From positions 3,906,001 to 3,970,000 of the forward strand of contig NZ_CP034142.1 of the NCBI RefSeq assembly GCF_003994855.1: a stretch of 64,000 bases of DNA, written 5' to 3'. The DNA is from Marinobacter sp. NP-4(2019). GTDB taxonomy: Bacteria; Pseudomonadota; Gammaproteobacteria; Pseudomonadales; Oleiphilaceae. This document shows, piece after piece, positions 33,987 through 43,647 of this stretch. The translations under genes were made by a program, and so were the position numbers. How positions within the stretch are numbered: position 1 is the first letter of the stretch; every line of letters begins with the position of its first letter. Under the pieces are notes generated by a model. That model was not told the origin of the DNA. It ran no database searches and saw only the letters and a program-made list of their open reading frames with translations.

Positions 33987-34124
33987 TTATAGGCGGCCCT
34001 GGCTCTGGCTAAAATAAAAGCCATAACCAAACCACCAGAAAAACACAGCAGCGACCGAAGCCATCGGTTTCGCACCGAAAGCTTTCAGAACATTCAATTG
34101 ACAGATCGCGTGTGTAGTCTTCAT
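33987..34124 (-). CDS. aroG leader peptide
   Basis: A short frame of 45 codons from the ATG at 34124, or 25 codons from an internal ATG at 34064. Near its end it reads FFWWFGYGFYF, ten aromatic codons for all three aromatic amino acids within twelve positions, followed by SQSQGRL and a stop. Neither start has a strong ribosome site; GAAAAG precedes the first. The peptide is followed by the two hairpins of an attenuator and then aroG. Ribosome stalling when charged tRNA(Phe), tRNA(Trp) or tRNA(Tyr) is scarce would favour readthrough. Confidence 0.75.
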   Translation of the reverse strand: MKTTHAICQLNVLKAFGAKPMASVAAVFFWWFGYGFYFSQSQGRL

Positions 34125-34131
34125 GCTTTTC

Positions 34132-34161
34132 AATATATACCTCTGGTTTTCGGCTTTGCAA
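34132..34161 (-). promoter_or_regulatory. Possible sigma-70 promoter of the aroG leader
   Basis: On the minus strand TTGCAA and TATATT are 18 bases apart. If correct the transcript begins close to the first leader ATG, which would favour the internal ATG at 34064 as the real start. The -35 lies in a GGCTTTGC/GCAAAGCC hairpin. Confidence 0.35.
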
Positions 34162-34195
34162 CCCGCAAAGCCGATTTTTATGGAATCTTTTTGCC

Positions 34196-35002
34196 GTGAC
34201 TGCAATAAAAGCCAACCAGATTATCCACCGGAGCGGACCGGCAATCATGGCCCTGTGGGTATTACTGTTCATCGTTCCCCAATCCGCACTGGCGGCACCG
34301 GAAGCCCGGACCTACCAGCTCAGCAACCGCTCTTCGGAACAGGTTGCCGTGCAGGTGAGGGAATTGTATCCCGAGGGCCAGATTACCATTACCGCCAGGG
34401 GGCAGCAGATGATCGTGCGAGGAGAGCCCGAGGCGCTGGACGAAATCGGACGCCTGGTGCAAACCATGGACGTTGCCCCGGTACAGATGCGGATCACCGT
34501 GCGAACCCGCAGTAACCTGGACGCCAAAAGCGGCGGTGGCGACATTGCCATCAGCAACGGCCAGAGCAGTGCCAACATTGAGCGCAGGGTCACGACGACG
34601 CGCCGCAACCAGGAACGCACCCTGGTGGTTCAGGAAGGGCAGTCAGCCCACATCCATTCCGGCCAGGTACGATCCGTTCCCATCGCCATCCGGGGCGGAC
34701 GCAACCCCGCTGCCATCCTGGGGCAGGTAGAGACACGCAGTGGCTTCCTGGTTAGCCCACAGGTGATTTCCGATAGAACCGTTGAGCTCAACATCGTCTC
34801 ATTCGAGGAAGACCCGGCGGATGGTATCCCCGGCTATGAAACCGAAGCGCTGATGACCATCCGCCGGGTGGACCCCGGGCAATGGGTCGAGCTTGGCAGC
34901 ACCCGACGCAGTCAGTCCGACGATCACTCCGGCATCATCTATCAGGTTGGCGGCGACCAGAGGGAAAATCAGACCGTTGAGATTCGGGTAGAGATACTCT
35001 GA
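34196..35002 (+). CDS. Secretin N0/NolW-like periplasmic protein
   Basis: 268 residues from a GTG at 34196; the ATG at 34247 is an alternative that gives a shorter signal. After the signal (ending SALA) comes a module like the short N-domain of type II/III secretins: ARTYQLSNRSSEQVAVQVRELYPEGQITITARGQQMIVRGEPEALDEIGRLVQTMD is read as strand-helix-strand (positions about 36-92). A Ser/Gly-rich stretch and a beta-rich C-terminal half follow. There is no secretin pore domain, so it cannot form a channel on its own. Function unknown. Confidence 0.55.
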   Translation: MTAIKANQIIHRSGPAIMALWVLLFIVPQSALAAPEARTYQLSNRSSEQVAVQVRELYPEGQITITARGQQMIVRGEPEALDEIGRLVQTMDVAPVQMRITVRTRSNLDAKSGGGDIAISNGQSSANIERRVTTTRRNQERTLVVQEGQSAHIHSGQVRSVPIAIRGGRNPAAILGQVETRSGFLVSPQVISDRTVELNIVSFEEDPADGIPGYETEALMTIRRVDPGQWVELGSTRRSQSDDHSGIIYQVGGDQRENQTVEIRVEIL

Positions 35003-35006
35003 CCCC

Positions 35007-35531
35007 TCAGGCAGCCCCTTTGCGTGACGCAAGCAGGACAGCTTTTGCCTCATTCACCTTGGCTGCCAGGTAATCATTACCCCCACGGTCGGGGTGAATT
35101 TTCTGCATCAATCGCCGATGCGCCATGACCACCTCGTCCTCGGAACAGCCCAAAGCCACCCCGAGGATATCGCATGCTTCACGCACGGACATCGGCCCGG
35201 ATCCGGTTCGCTGGCCCGCACCACCCGAACGCGCGCCACCGGCGCCTGCCTCGTCATTGCCAGACTGGCGCTGCTGGCGATACACCCGGCTCACCATGGG
35301 CGCGAACTTCAACAACGATGGCAATTTTCGCAACAGGGGGACCAGCGCCGCTATCGTTGCCGTCAGTACATGGATGCGACCGGTCAGCACCATAAAGAGA
35401 AGCACAGCCCCGCCGACCACCAGCAAAATCTTCCAGGCGGCGGCCTTTTTTCTCTCCGCAGACAACGCTCCCCACTGCTTCAGTATGACAAATACCGCAG
35501 CCGTCAGGGCGATACCCAATATCCAATGCAT
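35007..35531 (-). CDS. Membrane-anchored J-domain protein
   Basis: 174 residues: one or two N-terminal membrane segments (about 1-20 and 33-62), a Gly/Ala/Ser-rich linker near 95-110, then a truncated J domain with the HPD tripeptide in LMQKIHPDRGGNDYLAAKVNEAK. The order resembles Tim14/Pam18, where a membrane J protein stimulates a DnaK partner at the membrane. It converges with the NolW-like gene across 4 bases. Confidence 0.85.
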   Translation of the reverse strand: MHWILGIALTAAVFVILKQWGALSAERKKAAAWKILLVVGGAVLLFMVLTGRIHVLTATIAALVPLLRKLPSLLKFAPMVSRVYRQQRQSGNDEAGAGGARSGGAGQRTGSGPMSVREACDILGVALGCSEDEVVMAHRRLMQKIHPDRGGNDYLAAKVNEAKAVLLASRKGAA

Positions 35532-35739
35532 AGTGTAATCCCTTACGGTCTACCACCGTAAATCTGGCACTCTACCGATGACAAAACACCCGACTTTTGT
35601 ATAGGATGCTACGTTATTCATTGCGATTAAGAGTCAATTACAAACTCTCCACTAAAGATAAACAGGGACAATCGCCAACAGGCTTGGCTGGCCGCATCTG
35701 GCGATTTCCAAATGGACACTGATACCCAGGACCTGAATT

Positions 35740-36843
35740 ATGCGTACGGCTTCCCGTTTCCTGATCGTCATTATCTTCCTTGGCGTAGTACTTGGCGGCA
35801 TTTTTGGCTACAAATTTTACCAGTTTGGTCAGCTTAAAGAGCAATTGTCACAGCCACAACCACCTGCCCAAATCTCAACCACCAAGGCAAAGAGTGCCCG
35901 ATGGACCCCCGCTGTCAAGGCAGTGGGAAGCGTTGAAGCGATCAATGGCATTGAAGTGGCCAACGAAGTTCCGGGCGTGATTGAACAGATTGGCTTCGAA
36001 TCCGGCGACACTGTCAGCAAAGGCGATGTGTTGGTTCGCCTGGATGCCGCCATAGACGAAGCTGCACTGCGGACCCGCCGGGCCGAAGCCCAGTTGGCGG
36101 AACAGGAGTTCAAACGCGTTTCCGACCTGCTTCCGAAACGCGCGGTGTCACAATCCCAGTTCGACGAAGCCAAAGCAAATGTCGATGCAGCCCGCGCCCG
36201 GGTCAACGAAGCGGAAGCCCAGCTGAACAAGAAAGTGATTCGCGCCCCCTTCGATGGCACCGTTGGCCTGCGCATGGTGGACCAGGGTGAGTACATTCCC
36301 ACCGGTACGCCGATTGTCGAAATCAACATGCTGGATCCGATCTATGTGGATTACACACTGTCGGAGAAAGACCTTCCGAGAGTCGCAACCGGCTATGACG
36401 TCACTGCTACGGTGGCCGCGATTCCCGGCCAAACTTTCGACGGACAGGTGAGCGCCATCAACACCTCTGTCAACCCCGAAACCCGGACCGTACGAATTCG
36501 TGCCACACTGACGAATCCTGAACATGCCCTGCGCCCCGGCATGTTCACCACGATCCTGACCAAACAGCCAGAAGACCGCAACGTCGTCACCGTGCCCCGC
36601 ACTGCGATTTCCTACAACACCTACGGCGACTTTGTGTTCGTGGTGGAAGAGAACGACGAGGGTGAGCTGATCGTCAATCGCCGGACGGTTCAGACCGGCG
36701 AAGTCCGCGATGGCCGAGTTGCCGTGGAAGGCGGCCTGAAAGAGGGCGAGGAAGTGGTCGCCAAGGGCCTTCTGAGACTCCGCGCCGGGCAACGGGTGGA
36801 AGTGCAGGAAAGCGATAATGAGCCGGCGGAGGCGTCCGACTGA
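35740..36843 (+). CDS. RND efflux periplasmic adaptor (membrane-fusion protein)
   Basis: 367 residues with an N-terminal signal-anchor (FLIVIIFLGVVLGGIFGY). The adaptor pattern is clear: lipoyl halves VGSVEAINGIEVANEVPGVI and VIRAPFDGTVGLRMVDQGEYI flanking an alpha-hairpin (about 105-165, rich in Ala/Glu/Arg), then the beta-barrel domain with NTSVNPETRTVRIRATL. It links an inner-membrane RND pump to an outer-membrane channel. Its stop overlaps the pump start (TGATG at 36841-36845). No outer-membrane factor gene is nearby. Confidence 0.92.
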   Translation: MRTASRFLIVIIFLGVVLGGIFGYKFYQFGQLKEQLSQPQPPAQISTTKAKSARWTPAVKAVGSVEAINGIEVANEVPGVIEQIGFESGDTVSKGDVLVRLDAAIDEAALRTRRAEAQLAEQEFKRVSDLLPKRAVSQSQFDEAKANVDAARARVNEAEAQLNKKVIRAPFDGTVGLRMVDQGEYIPTGTPIVEINMLDPIYVDYTLSEKDLPRVATGYDVTATVAAIPGQTFDGQVSAINTSVNPETRTVRIRATLTNPEHALRPGMFTTILTKQPEDRNVVTVPRTAISYNTYGDFVFVVEENDEGELIVNRRTVQTGEVRDGRVAVEGGLKEGEEVVAKGLLRLRAGQRVEVQESDNEPAEASD

Positions 36844-39800
36844 TGCGTTTTACCGATATATTCATCCAGCGCCCCGTCCTCGCGACGGTGGTCAGCCTGC
36901 TGATCCTGCTGCTCGGCGCCCGTGCGGCCATGGAAATGGAAATCCGCCAGTATCCCGAACTGGAAAGCACAACGGTGACCGTGACCACGACCTACCCGGG
37001 CGCCAGCTCGGACCTGGTCAAGGGCTTTATCACCACCCCACTGCAACAGGCCATAGCCGAAGCCAGCGGCATTGACTACCTGACCTCCACCAGCTCCCAG
37101 GGCCGCTCCACCATCGAAGCCAAGATGGTGCTGAATTACGATGCCAACGCGGCCCTGGCGGAAATCCAGGCCAAGGTGGCCAGCCAGCGGAACGTTTTGC
37201 CGGCAGACGCCCAGGATCCGGTGATCTCCTCCACCACCGGCGATTCGACGGCCCTGATGTACATTGCGTTCTACGGCGATGAACTGAAAGTGCCACAGAT
37301 TACGGATTACCTGACACGGGTTGTCCAGCCCAAACTCCAGGCATTATCCGGTGTTGGCAAGGCGGAGTTACTGGGACGCAAATTTGCGCTGCGGGCCTGG
37401 CTTGATCCGGAGCGACTGTCCGCGGTCGACATGACACCGCAGGAAGTGGTTCAGGTTCTGCTGCAGAATAACTACCAGGCCGCCGTGGGCAATACCGAGG
37501 GTAAATACACCAAGATCAGCATGACCAGTGACACCGATGTGGGAGACCCGGACCAGTTCCGGGAACTGGTGGTCAAGGAGTCCGACGGCTCGCTGATCCG
37601 GCTGAAGGACATTGCCAGGGTCGAACTGGGATCGGAGACCTACGACCAGTTGGCACTCTACAAGGGCCAGCCCGCGACCTATGTCGCCATTGAACTGTCT
37701 CCTGGCGCCAACCCATTGACGGTTGCCGATCTGGTCAAAAACGAGTTGCCGGATATCGAAAGCCAGTTGCCCTCGGGTCTCAATGTCCGACTGGCCTATG
37801 ATGCATCTGACTTTATCGACAGCTCCATCAATGAGGTCATCCAGACCCTGCTGGAAGCCATACTCATCGTACTGGTTGTCGTGTTCCTGTGCCTGGGCTC
37901 GATTCGGGCCGCCGTGGTACCGTCCGTTGCCGTGCCGCTGTCACTGATCGGCGGCGCCTTCGTCATGCTGATGATGGGGTTCTCGCTGAACCTGCTGACG
38001 CTGTTGTCGATGGTGCTTGCCATTGGTCTGGTGGTGGACGACGCCATCATCATGGTGGAGAACGTTCATCGCCACATCGAGCAGGGGGAATCCCGGTTTG
38101 ATGCCGCCATCAACGGCGCCCGCGAAATGGCCGTGCCCATCATCGCCATGACCACCACCCTGGTGGCTGTCTATGCGCCCATTGGCTTTATGGGAGGGCT
38201 GGTCGGCTCGCTGTTTACCGAATTCGCCTTCACTCTGGCAGGCACCGTGGTGATTTCCGGCATCGTCGCGCTGACGCTGTCGCCGATGTTGTCCGGAAAG
38301 ATTCTCAAGCCCCATGGCAATCCGGGGCGCTTCGAAAAGCTGGTGGAACATTCATTCAACGGGCTCGCCAACGGCTATAAAGCAGCCCTGAGCTCCCTGA
38401 TGACCACTAAATCCGTGGTGATCTTCTTCGCCCTTGTGGTGCTGGCGTCCATTTACTTTATGGTGATGATGAGCCAGAGTGAACTCGCCCCCACCGAGGA
38501 CCAGGGCATCCTGTTCTACCAGGGGCTGGCGCCTCAGACCGCAACCCTCGACTACCTTGAGGAACACGGGGATGAGGTACTGGAACACATGGAGAAAGTG
38601 CCCGGTTACAACGAGGACTTCATGATCCTGGGGATTACCGCACCCAACGCTGTCTTCGGCGGTTTCAAGATGGCGCCCTGGGAAGATCGTGAGATCAGCC
38701 AGTTCGACGTCCAACCCCAACTGGATAGCGCGCTCAAGCAGGTCACCGGCTTACAGACAGCCGTCTTTCCGCGCCCCTCCCTGCCAGGTTCCGGTGGTGG
38801 CCTGCCGTTCCAGTTCGTGATCACGACCGGCGAGGATTATGACCGCCTTAATGACGTTGCCAACGACCTGCTCGGCAAGGCCATGGCCAGTGGTAACTTC
38901 ATGTTCCTGCAGAAATCCATCGACTTTGATCGGCCAGTCACGCGCATCAAAGTCGATCGTGACCGGGTCGCGGATCTGGGACTGTCCATGCAGGATATAG
39001 GGCAGGCCATGTCCAGCATGCTTGGTGGTGGCTACATCAACCGATTCAATATGGAGGGCCGCTCCTATCAGGTGATTCCCCAGGTCGAGAGGGATTTCCG
39101 TATGGACTCGGACGCACTCAACGACTATTACATCCGTGCCGATAACGGCCAGTTGGTCCCACTCGGCAGTGTGATCAGCTTTGAGCACGAAGTGGAACCT
39201 TCCCAACGCACCCAGTTCAACCAGCTGAATTCGCTGACTCTGCAGGGCGTTGTGATGCCCGGGGTGACCATGGGAGATGCCATGGCGTTCATGGAATCCG
39301 CCGCCGACGAGGGTTTCCCCCAGGGCTTCACCTCCGACTACACCGGCGAATCCCGACAATTCGCCAATCAGGGCAGCGCGTTGGTGGTCACCTTCTTCCT
39401 GTCACTTCTGGTCATATACCTGGTACTCGCGGCCCAGTTTGAAAGCTGGCGTGATCCGCTGATCATTCTGGTCTCGGTTCCCATGTCCGTGGCCGGTGCA
39501 ATGGCGTTCATCGTGCTTGGGTTTGCCACCATGAACATCTACACCCAGGTCGGTCTGATCACCCTGATCGGTGTGGTGTCCAAGAACGGCATCCTGATTG
39601 TGGAGTTCGCCAATGCCCTTCAGGTCGACAAGGGACTGAACAAGCGGGATGCGGTGATAGAGGCAGCGGCCATCCGCTTGCGCCCTATCATCATGACCTC
39701 CCTGGCACTGATTTTTGCCATGGTGCCGCTGTTGATCGCCATCGGCCCCGGGGCGGAAAGCCGCTTTGCCATTGGCCTGACCATCAGCGCCGGCCTCGGT

Positions 39801-39929
39801 ATCGGCACACTGTTCACCATCTTCGTATTGCCCGCGTTTTATATCCTGCTGGCCCGAGACCATCACGGCTCAGCGGCGGATGAATACGGTAACGGCGACG
39901 GTGACACGGCATCGGTCCCGGCACAGTGA
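36843..39929 (+). CDS. RND multidrug efflux permease (HAE1, MexI/MexW-like)
   Basis: 1028 residues, full length for AcrB-type pumps. It begins FTDIFIQRPVLATVVSLLILLLG and has two sets of six membrane segments around large periplasmic loops. TM4 carries the proton-relay Asp pair in GLVVDDAIIMVENVHRH near residue 400. The second half has AAQFESWRDPLIILVSVPM and RLRPIIMTSLALIFAMVPL. It exports drugs, solvents or signal molecules; the substrate cannot be assigned. It overlaps both its adaptor gene and the DUF3301 gene that follows. Confidence 0.94.
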   Translation: MRFTDIFIQRPVLATVVSLLILLLGARAAMEMEIRQYPELESTTVTVTTTYPGASSDLVKGFITTPLQQAIAEASGIDYLTSTSSQGRSTIEAKMVLNYDANAALAEIQAKVASQRNVLPADAQDPVISSTTGDSTALMYIAFYGDELKVPQITDYLTRVVQPKLQALSGVGKAELLGRKFALRAWLDPERLSAVDMTPQEVVQVLLQNNYQAAVGNTEGKYTKISMTSDTDVGDPDQFRELVVKESDGSLIRLKDIARVELGSETYDQLALYKGQPATYVAIELSPGANPLTVADLVKNELPDIESQLPSGLNVRLAYDASDFIDSSINEVIQTLLEAILIVLVVVFLCLGSIRAAVVPSVAVPLSLIGGAFVMLMMGFSLNLLTLLSMVLAIGLVVDDAIIMVENVHRHIEQGESRFDAAINGAREMAVPIIAMTTTLVAVYAPIGFMGGLVGSLFTEFAFTLAGTVVISGIVALTLSPMLSGKILKPHGNPGRFEKLVEHSFNGLANGYKAALSSLMTTKSVVIFFALVVLASIYFMVMMSQSELAPTEDQGILFYQGLAPQTATLDYLEEHGDEVLEHMEKVPGYNEDFMILGITAPNAVFGGFKMAPWEDREISQFDVQPQLDSALKQVTGLQTAVFPRPSLPGSGGGLPFQFVITTGEDYDRLNDVANDLLGKAMASGNFMFLQKSIDFDRPVTRIKVDRDRVADLGLSMQDIGQAMSSMLGGGYINRFNMEGRSYQVIPQVERDFRMDSDALNDYYIRADNGQLVPLGSVISFEHEVEPSQRTQFNQLNSLTLQGVVMPGVTMGDAMAFMESAADEGFPQGFTSDYTGESRQFANQGSALVVTFFLSLLVIYLVLAAQFESWRDPLIILVSVPMSVAGAMAFIVLGFATMNIYTQVGLITLIGVVSKNGILIVEFANALQVDKGLNKRDAVIEAAAIRLRPIIMTSLALIFAMVPLLIAIGPGAESRFAIGLTISAGLGIGTLFTIFVLPAFYILLARDHHGSAADEYGNGDGDTASVPAQ

Positions 39930-40240
39930 CTCTGGGAACTCTGTTCTGGCTGTTTGTTGCGGGGTTCGCCATCTGGTATTGGTGGCGGGCCAAGGCGATC
40001 AAGGACTTCGTCCTGCAAGCCGCCAGGAACTACTGCAAGAAAATGGATGTGATGCTGCTGGATGACGCCGTCTATCTGCGGGGGCTATGGTTCAAGCGTG
40101 ATGAGACAGGGAAACTGCGGGTATGGCGACGCTTCCTGTTCGACTTCACATCCACCGGAGAAGAACGTTACGTGGGTCGGGTTATCATGCTTGGCCCACG
40201 TATCCTGCATATGGAGCTGGATCCTCACCGGCTCAACTGA
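39926..40240 (+). CDS. DUF3301 small membrane-anchored protein
   Basis: 104 residues starting at a GTG (39926) that overlaps the TGA of the RND gene, so it is translationally coupled to the pump. One N-terminal membrane segment (LGTLFWLFVAGFAIWYWW) precedes a soluble part with RAKAIKDFVLQAARNYCKK and LRVWRRFLFDFTSTGEERYVG, the pattern of DUF3301. Function unknown; the link to the pump may be incidental. Confidence 0.82.
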   Translation: MTLGTLFWLFVAGFAIWYWWRAKAIKDFVLQAARNYCKKMDVMLLDDAVYLRGLWFKRDETGKLRVWRRFLFDFTSTGEERYVGRVIMLGPRILHMELDPHRLN

Positions 40241-40346
40241 GCCAATACACCTGACCACCGCTAGTGTCCCGTGCAGAAGATGGAGATCATGACTATACTG
40301 GCAACGCCGGTAGACCACTCACCCGACCCGAGAACCGACACACCCC

Positions 40347-41087
40347 ATGCTGCTGCAATTGACGTCCGGATTGTTGTTTCTGACGCTCCTGAGCCCTGCG
40401 CTGGCTGAGCCGCCAATACTCCACGTAGCGACGTCCGAGTATCCGCCATTCGAATACGTGGAGGACGGAACCCTCGTCGGGGAGGACGTGACAACCATCC
40501 GGAATGTTCTTGATCGCATGGGGATGGAACCGGTATTCCTGGTTGTTCCCTGGCGGCGGGCGGAAGCCCGGGTCCGAAGTGGCCAGTCCGACATGCTTTT
40601 TTCCCTGACCCACTCGGAAGAAAGGGCGCGCCATTATTATTTCACCGCTCCGATCAACACCGCGCAGGACGTGTTCTTCACGCGTACCGATAGCAACATT
40701 GAATGGCAGACGCTGGATGATCTGGAAGGCTTGCGGCTGGGACTGTCATCATCCTACAGCTACGCCCCTGAGTTTATGAACTGGCTGGAAACCGCTGACA
40801 TCGAGATCATCTGGATTAGTCAGCACAGGCCGGATCTGACCGGGTTGCGGATGGTTGCCTATGACCGGATCGATCTGTTCATCTGCGAACAGACAGTGTG
40901 TCATTTCCTGCTCGAGAAATTCCAACCCGTCTATCCGGAGCTGGCAAACATTGAAGCCGTGCCGGGAATGATCGGTGATGAGCGAGCCTTTCGGGCGGCT
41001 TTTTCACGCAAGCATCCCGACGGCGAGCAACTCAGAGACAGGTTCAACCAGGCTCTGGCCGACCTGAACCGGGAAAACAGCGACTGA
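40347..41087 (+). CDS. Periplasmic solute-binding (PBP2/SBP_bac_3) protein
   Basis: 246 residues with a Sec signal (about 1-20, ending ALA) and an amino-acid-receptor-type start, LHVATSEYPPFEYVEDGTLVGEDV. The hinge region VPWRRAEARVRSGQSDMLFSLTHSEERARHYYFTAP is typical of the group (about 68-103). No permease or ATPase genes lie beside it. Orphan proteins of this kind often sense rather than transport, so the ligand and partner are unknown. Confidence 0.8.
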   Translation: MLLQLTSGLLFLTLLSPALAEPPILHVATSEYPPFEYVEDGTLVGEDVTTIRNVLDRMGMEPVFLVVPWRRAEARVRSGQSDMLFSLTHSEERARHYYFTAPINTAQDVFFTRTDSNIEWQTLDDLEGLRLGLSSSYSYAPEFMNWLETADIEIIWISQHRPDLTGLRMVAYDRIDLFICEQTVCHFLLEKFQPVYPELANIEAVPGMIGDERAFRAAFSRKHPDGEQLRDRFNQALADLNRENSD

Positions 41088-41188
41088 CACCAGCCTTCTC
41101 TTCGGCAATCACCTATCAACCCACGCACCACAGATGTCCCAGGGTTTCCTATACTGCCAGTGTCGCCCTCAACCAACAGACCGGGACC

Positions 41189-42484
41189 ATGGATATTCAG
41201 ACAGATCATCGCTACGCGATTAACCTCAATGTTCGGGGCATTCAGCCCTCTGCTACCTTGCGCATCAACGAACTGAGCAATCAGCTCCGGGCCGAAGGCC
41301 GGGACATCATCAAACTGGGCCTGGGACAATCACCGTTCCCGGTGCCGGATCGCGTGGTGAAGGCCTTGCAGGACCACGCCCATGAAAAGGATTACCTGCC
41401 GGTCAAGGGCCTGAAAGCCCTGCGCGAATCCATCGCCGGCTACATCAACCGGGGCGAACGCATGCGCTGCACCTGGGAAGATGTACTGATCGGCCCAGGC
41501 TCCAAGGAATTGCTGTTTATCCTGCAGCTGGCCTACTACGGCGACCTGCTGATTCCGCGCCCGAGCTGGGTATCCTACGCGCCCCAGGCCCGTATCATCG
41601 GCCGTTCGGTGCACTGGCTGCCGACCCACGCGGAGAATAACTGGCAACTGACCGCCGAGGAGTTGGACATCATCTGCCGCGACGATCCGACACGACCGCG
41701 CATCCTGATCCTCAACTACCCATCCAACCCCACCGGCTGCACCTACACCGACGACCAGTTGCTGGCCATCGCCAACGTCGCCCGCAAGTACCGGCTGATC
41801 CTGCTGTCGGACGAGATCTATGGCGAGGTGCATTTCGAGGGCAAACACAAGTCCATCGCTCGTTACTACCCGGAAGGCACCATCATCAGCACCGGCCTGA
41901 GCAAATGGGCCGGCGCCGGAGGCTGGCGACTGGGCACCTTCATCTTCCCGGCGGAACTGCGACCGTTGCAGGACGCCATGGCGATCATCGCCAGCGAGAC
42001 CTACACCGCCACCAGCGCACCTATCCAGCACGCAGCGGTAGCCGCGTTCGACGGTGGCGAGGATATGGAGGAATACCTGAAACAGTCACGACGGGTGCTG
42101 AAGGTGGTGGGCGAATACATGCACCGCCGCCTGAGCGATATGGGCGCCGTGGTCCAGAAACCGGAAGGCGCATTCTACCTGTTCCCCGACTTCGCCAATT
42201 TCCGCGAGCGCCTGGAGAAAAAAGACATCAAGACCAGCCAGGCGTTCTGCCAGGCACTGCTGGAAAACACCGGCGTGGCGATTCTGCCGGCCAGTGATTT
42301 CGGTTTCGTACCGGATCATCTGGCCGCACGGCTGGCGTTCGTGGATTTCGACGGCGCCGAGTCTCTGAAATTGGCCGGTGGCGATTACGCGGAGCAGGCC
42401 CTGGACGACGACTTCGTCAAACAGGCATGCCCGCGTCTGGTGCTGGCCATGGACAAGATGGAGAAGTGGCTGGGCAGTCTGTAA
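41189..42484 (+). CDS. PLP-dependent aminotransferase (aspartate-aminotransferase fold I)
   Basis: 431 residues. Fold-type I motifs: ILNYPSNPTGCTYTDDQL near residue 173, LLSDEIYGEVHFEG near 208 with the PLP Asp/Tyr, the Schiff-base Lys in STGLSKWAGAGGWRLGTF near 235, and a distal Arg near 385. It belongs to the broad AspC/AlaA-like group; the amino-acid partner is not clear. It is not recognisably the OvoB lyase, although that enzyme shares the fold. The 57-base gap before the phosphatase gene allows co-transcription. Confidence 0.87.
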   Translation: MDIQTDHRYAINLNVRGIQPSATLRINELSNQLRAEGRDIIKLGLGQSPFPVPDRVVKALQDHAHEKDYLPVKGLKALRESIAGYINRGERMRCTWEDVLIGPGSKELLFILQLAYYGDLLIPRPSWVSYAPQARIIGRSVHWLPTHAENNWQLTAEELDIICRDDPTRPRILILNYPSNPTGCTYTDDQLLAIANVARKYRLILLSDEIYGEVHFEGKHKSIARYYPEGTIISTGLSKWAGAGGWRLGTFIFPAELRPLQDAMAIIASETYTATSAPIQHAAVAAFDGGEDMEEYLKQSRRVLKVVGEYMHRRLSDMGAVVQKPEGAFYLFPDFANFRERLEKKDIKTSQAFCQALLENTGVAILPASDFGFVPDHLAARLAFVDFDGAESLKLAGGDYAEQALDDDFVKQACPRLVLAMDKMEKWLGSL

Positions 42485-42541
42485 GCCTGCCGTGTTAGAC
42501 TGGCGCCCTCACTCTTTTCAAGAGCCAGCCAAGGGGGCGCC

Positions 42542-43366
42542 ATGTCCGATTCCGACTCATTACGAGACATCACCGATTTCGCCGAAAATCTGGCGCTGGA
42601 AGCCGGGGAACTGATCCGTCACGAACGTGACAACAACACCCTGCGCACCAACTACAAACACCAGACCGAGCTGGTTACCCACGCCGATGTGATGGCCGAC
42701 GAGCTCATCACCAGCGCCATCCGCAAGCGCTTCCCGGACCATCGCATCCTTTCCGAGGAGACCGCGCCGGATCTGAGCCAGGCGGAGGAACTGGAAACGC
42801 CGCTGTGGATCATCGACCCCATCGATGGCACGGTCAACTACGCCTACGGCCACCCCCAGGTGGCGGTGTCCATTGCCTACGCAGAAAAAGGCCGCGTCCA
42901 GGCCGGTGTGGTGCATGCCCCCTTCCCTGGCGAAACCTTCCGCGCCACCAAAGGTGAAGGCGCCACGCTCAACGGCAACCCCATAGAACACAGCGGCGCC
43001 ACGTCACCCCGAGATTCCCTGTTCGCCACCGGTTTCCCCTACACCAAGGACAGCCTTGAGCCTTTAGTCAAACGCCTCGACGCCATGATCCACAACTGCC
43101 GCGACCTGCGCCGCATCGGCTCCGCCGCCCTCGACATCTGCTGGGTCGCCTGCGGTCGCCTGGACATCTACTACGAAAACGTCAGCCCCTGGGACTTCGC
43201 CGCCGCCCGCCTCATCGCCCTGGAAGCCGGTGCCACCGCCGGCCACTTCGGCGACGTTCCCGACGGCTATCCCGCCGACCTCTATGGCCGCGACATCCTG
43301 ATCTCCGCTCCGGCAATCTGGGAGCCCGTTCGCCAGATCCTCCGTTCTGCTTCCGGGTATGACTGA
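42542..43366 (+). CDS. Inositol-monophosphatase family protein
   Basis: 274 residues. The metal-binding signatures are intact: SEETAPDL near residue 76, WIIDPIDGTVNYAYGHP near 89, and CWVACGRLDIYYENVSPWDFAAARLIALEAGA near 200-230 (WDFAAA holds the third Asp). The family hydrolyses inositol phosphates, PAP, or fructose bisphosphate with Mg2+. It differs from the housekeeping SuhB in length and loops, so I give no symbol. One copy of the palindromic repeat family lies 53 bases after its stop. Confidence 0.88.
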   Translation: MSDSDSLRDITDFAENLALEAGELIRHERDNNTLRTNYKHQTELVTHADVMADELITSAIRKRFPDHRILSEETAPDLSQAEELETPLWIIDPIDGTVNYAYGHPQVAVSIAYAEKGRVQAGVVHAPFPGETFRATKGEGATLNGNPIEHSGATSPRDSLFATGFPYTKDSLEPLVKRLDAMIHNCRDLRRIGSAALDICWVACGRLDIYYENVSPWDFAAARLIALEAGATAGHFGDVPDGYPADLYGRDILISAPAIWEPVRQILRSASGYD

Positions 43367-43418
43367 GGCTCCGGCGTTGCCTTGAGTTATATTCGGTAGC
43401 CTGCTTGTTCCGGAGTAG

Positions 43419-43530
43419 GGTTGGGGGTGTCAGGGCCCTTCCCGGAACCGCTACGAGCACATCCATGTGCGCTTCTCTCAGGCCATCCATGGCCTTCGAA
43501 ATTCCGGGAAGGGCCCTGACACCCCCAACC
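43419..43530 (-). repeat. Palindromic repeat element A
   Basis: Inverted arms 43419-43446 and 43502-43530 (GGTTGGGGGTGTCAGGGCCC and its complement at the outer ends) pair over 28 bases. Read on the minus strand, the core contains GGCCATGGATGGCC and GCGCACATGGATGTGC, each a small hairpin. It lies 53 bases after the stop of the plus-strand phosphatase gene. Confidence 0.9.
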
Positions 43531-43647
43531 ATCCAGCTTCGCAGATATATCGCAGGTAGTGATAAAGGTAGCGTTGGAGACAGCAGTGGCTGGCTGCCCG
43601 CTTCTCTGTCTTAGAGAAACGAGATATCACCAAAAGTGATGTGATCG

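Noticed and set aside
41189..42484. The aminotransferase as OvoB, completing ovothiol synthesis
   Set aside because: It shares the fold, but its motifs are those of general aspartate/alanine-type aminotransferases and it is 39 kb away from ovoA; there is no positive evidence.
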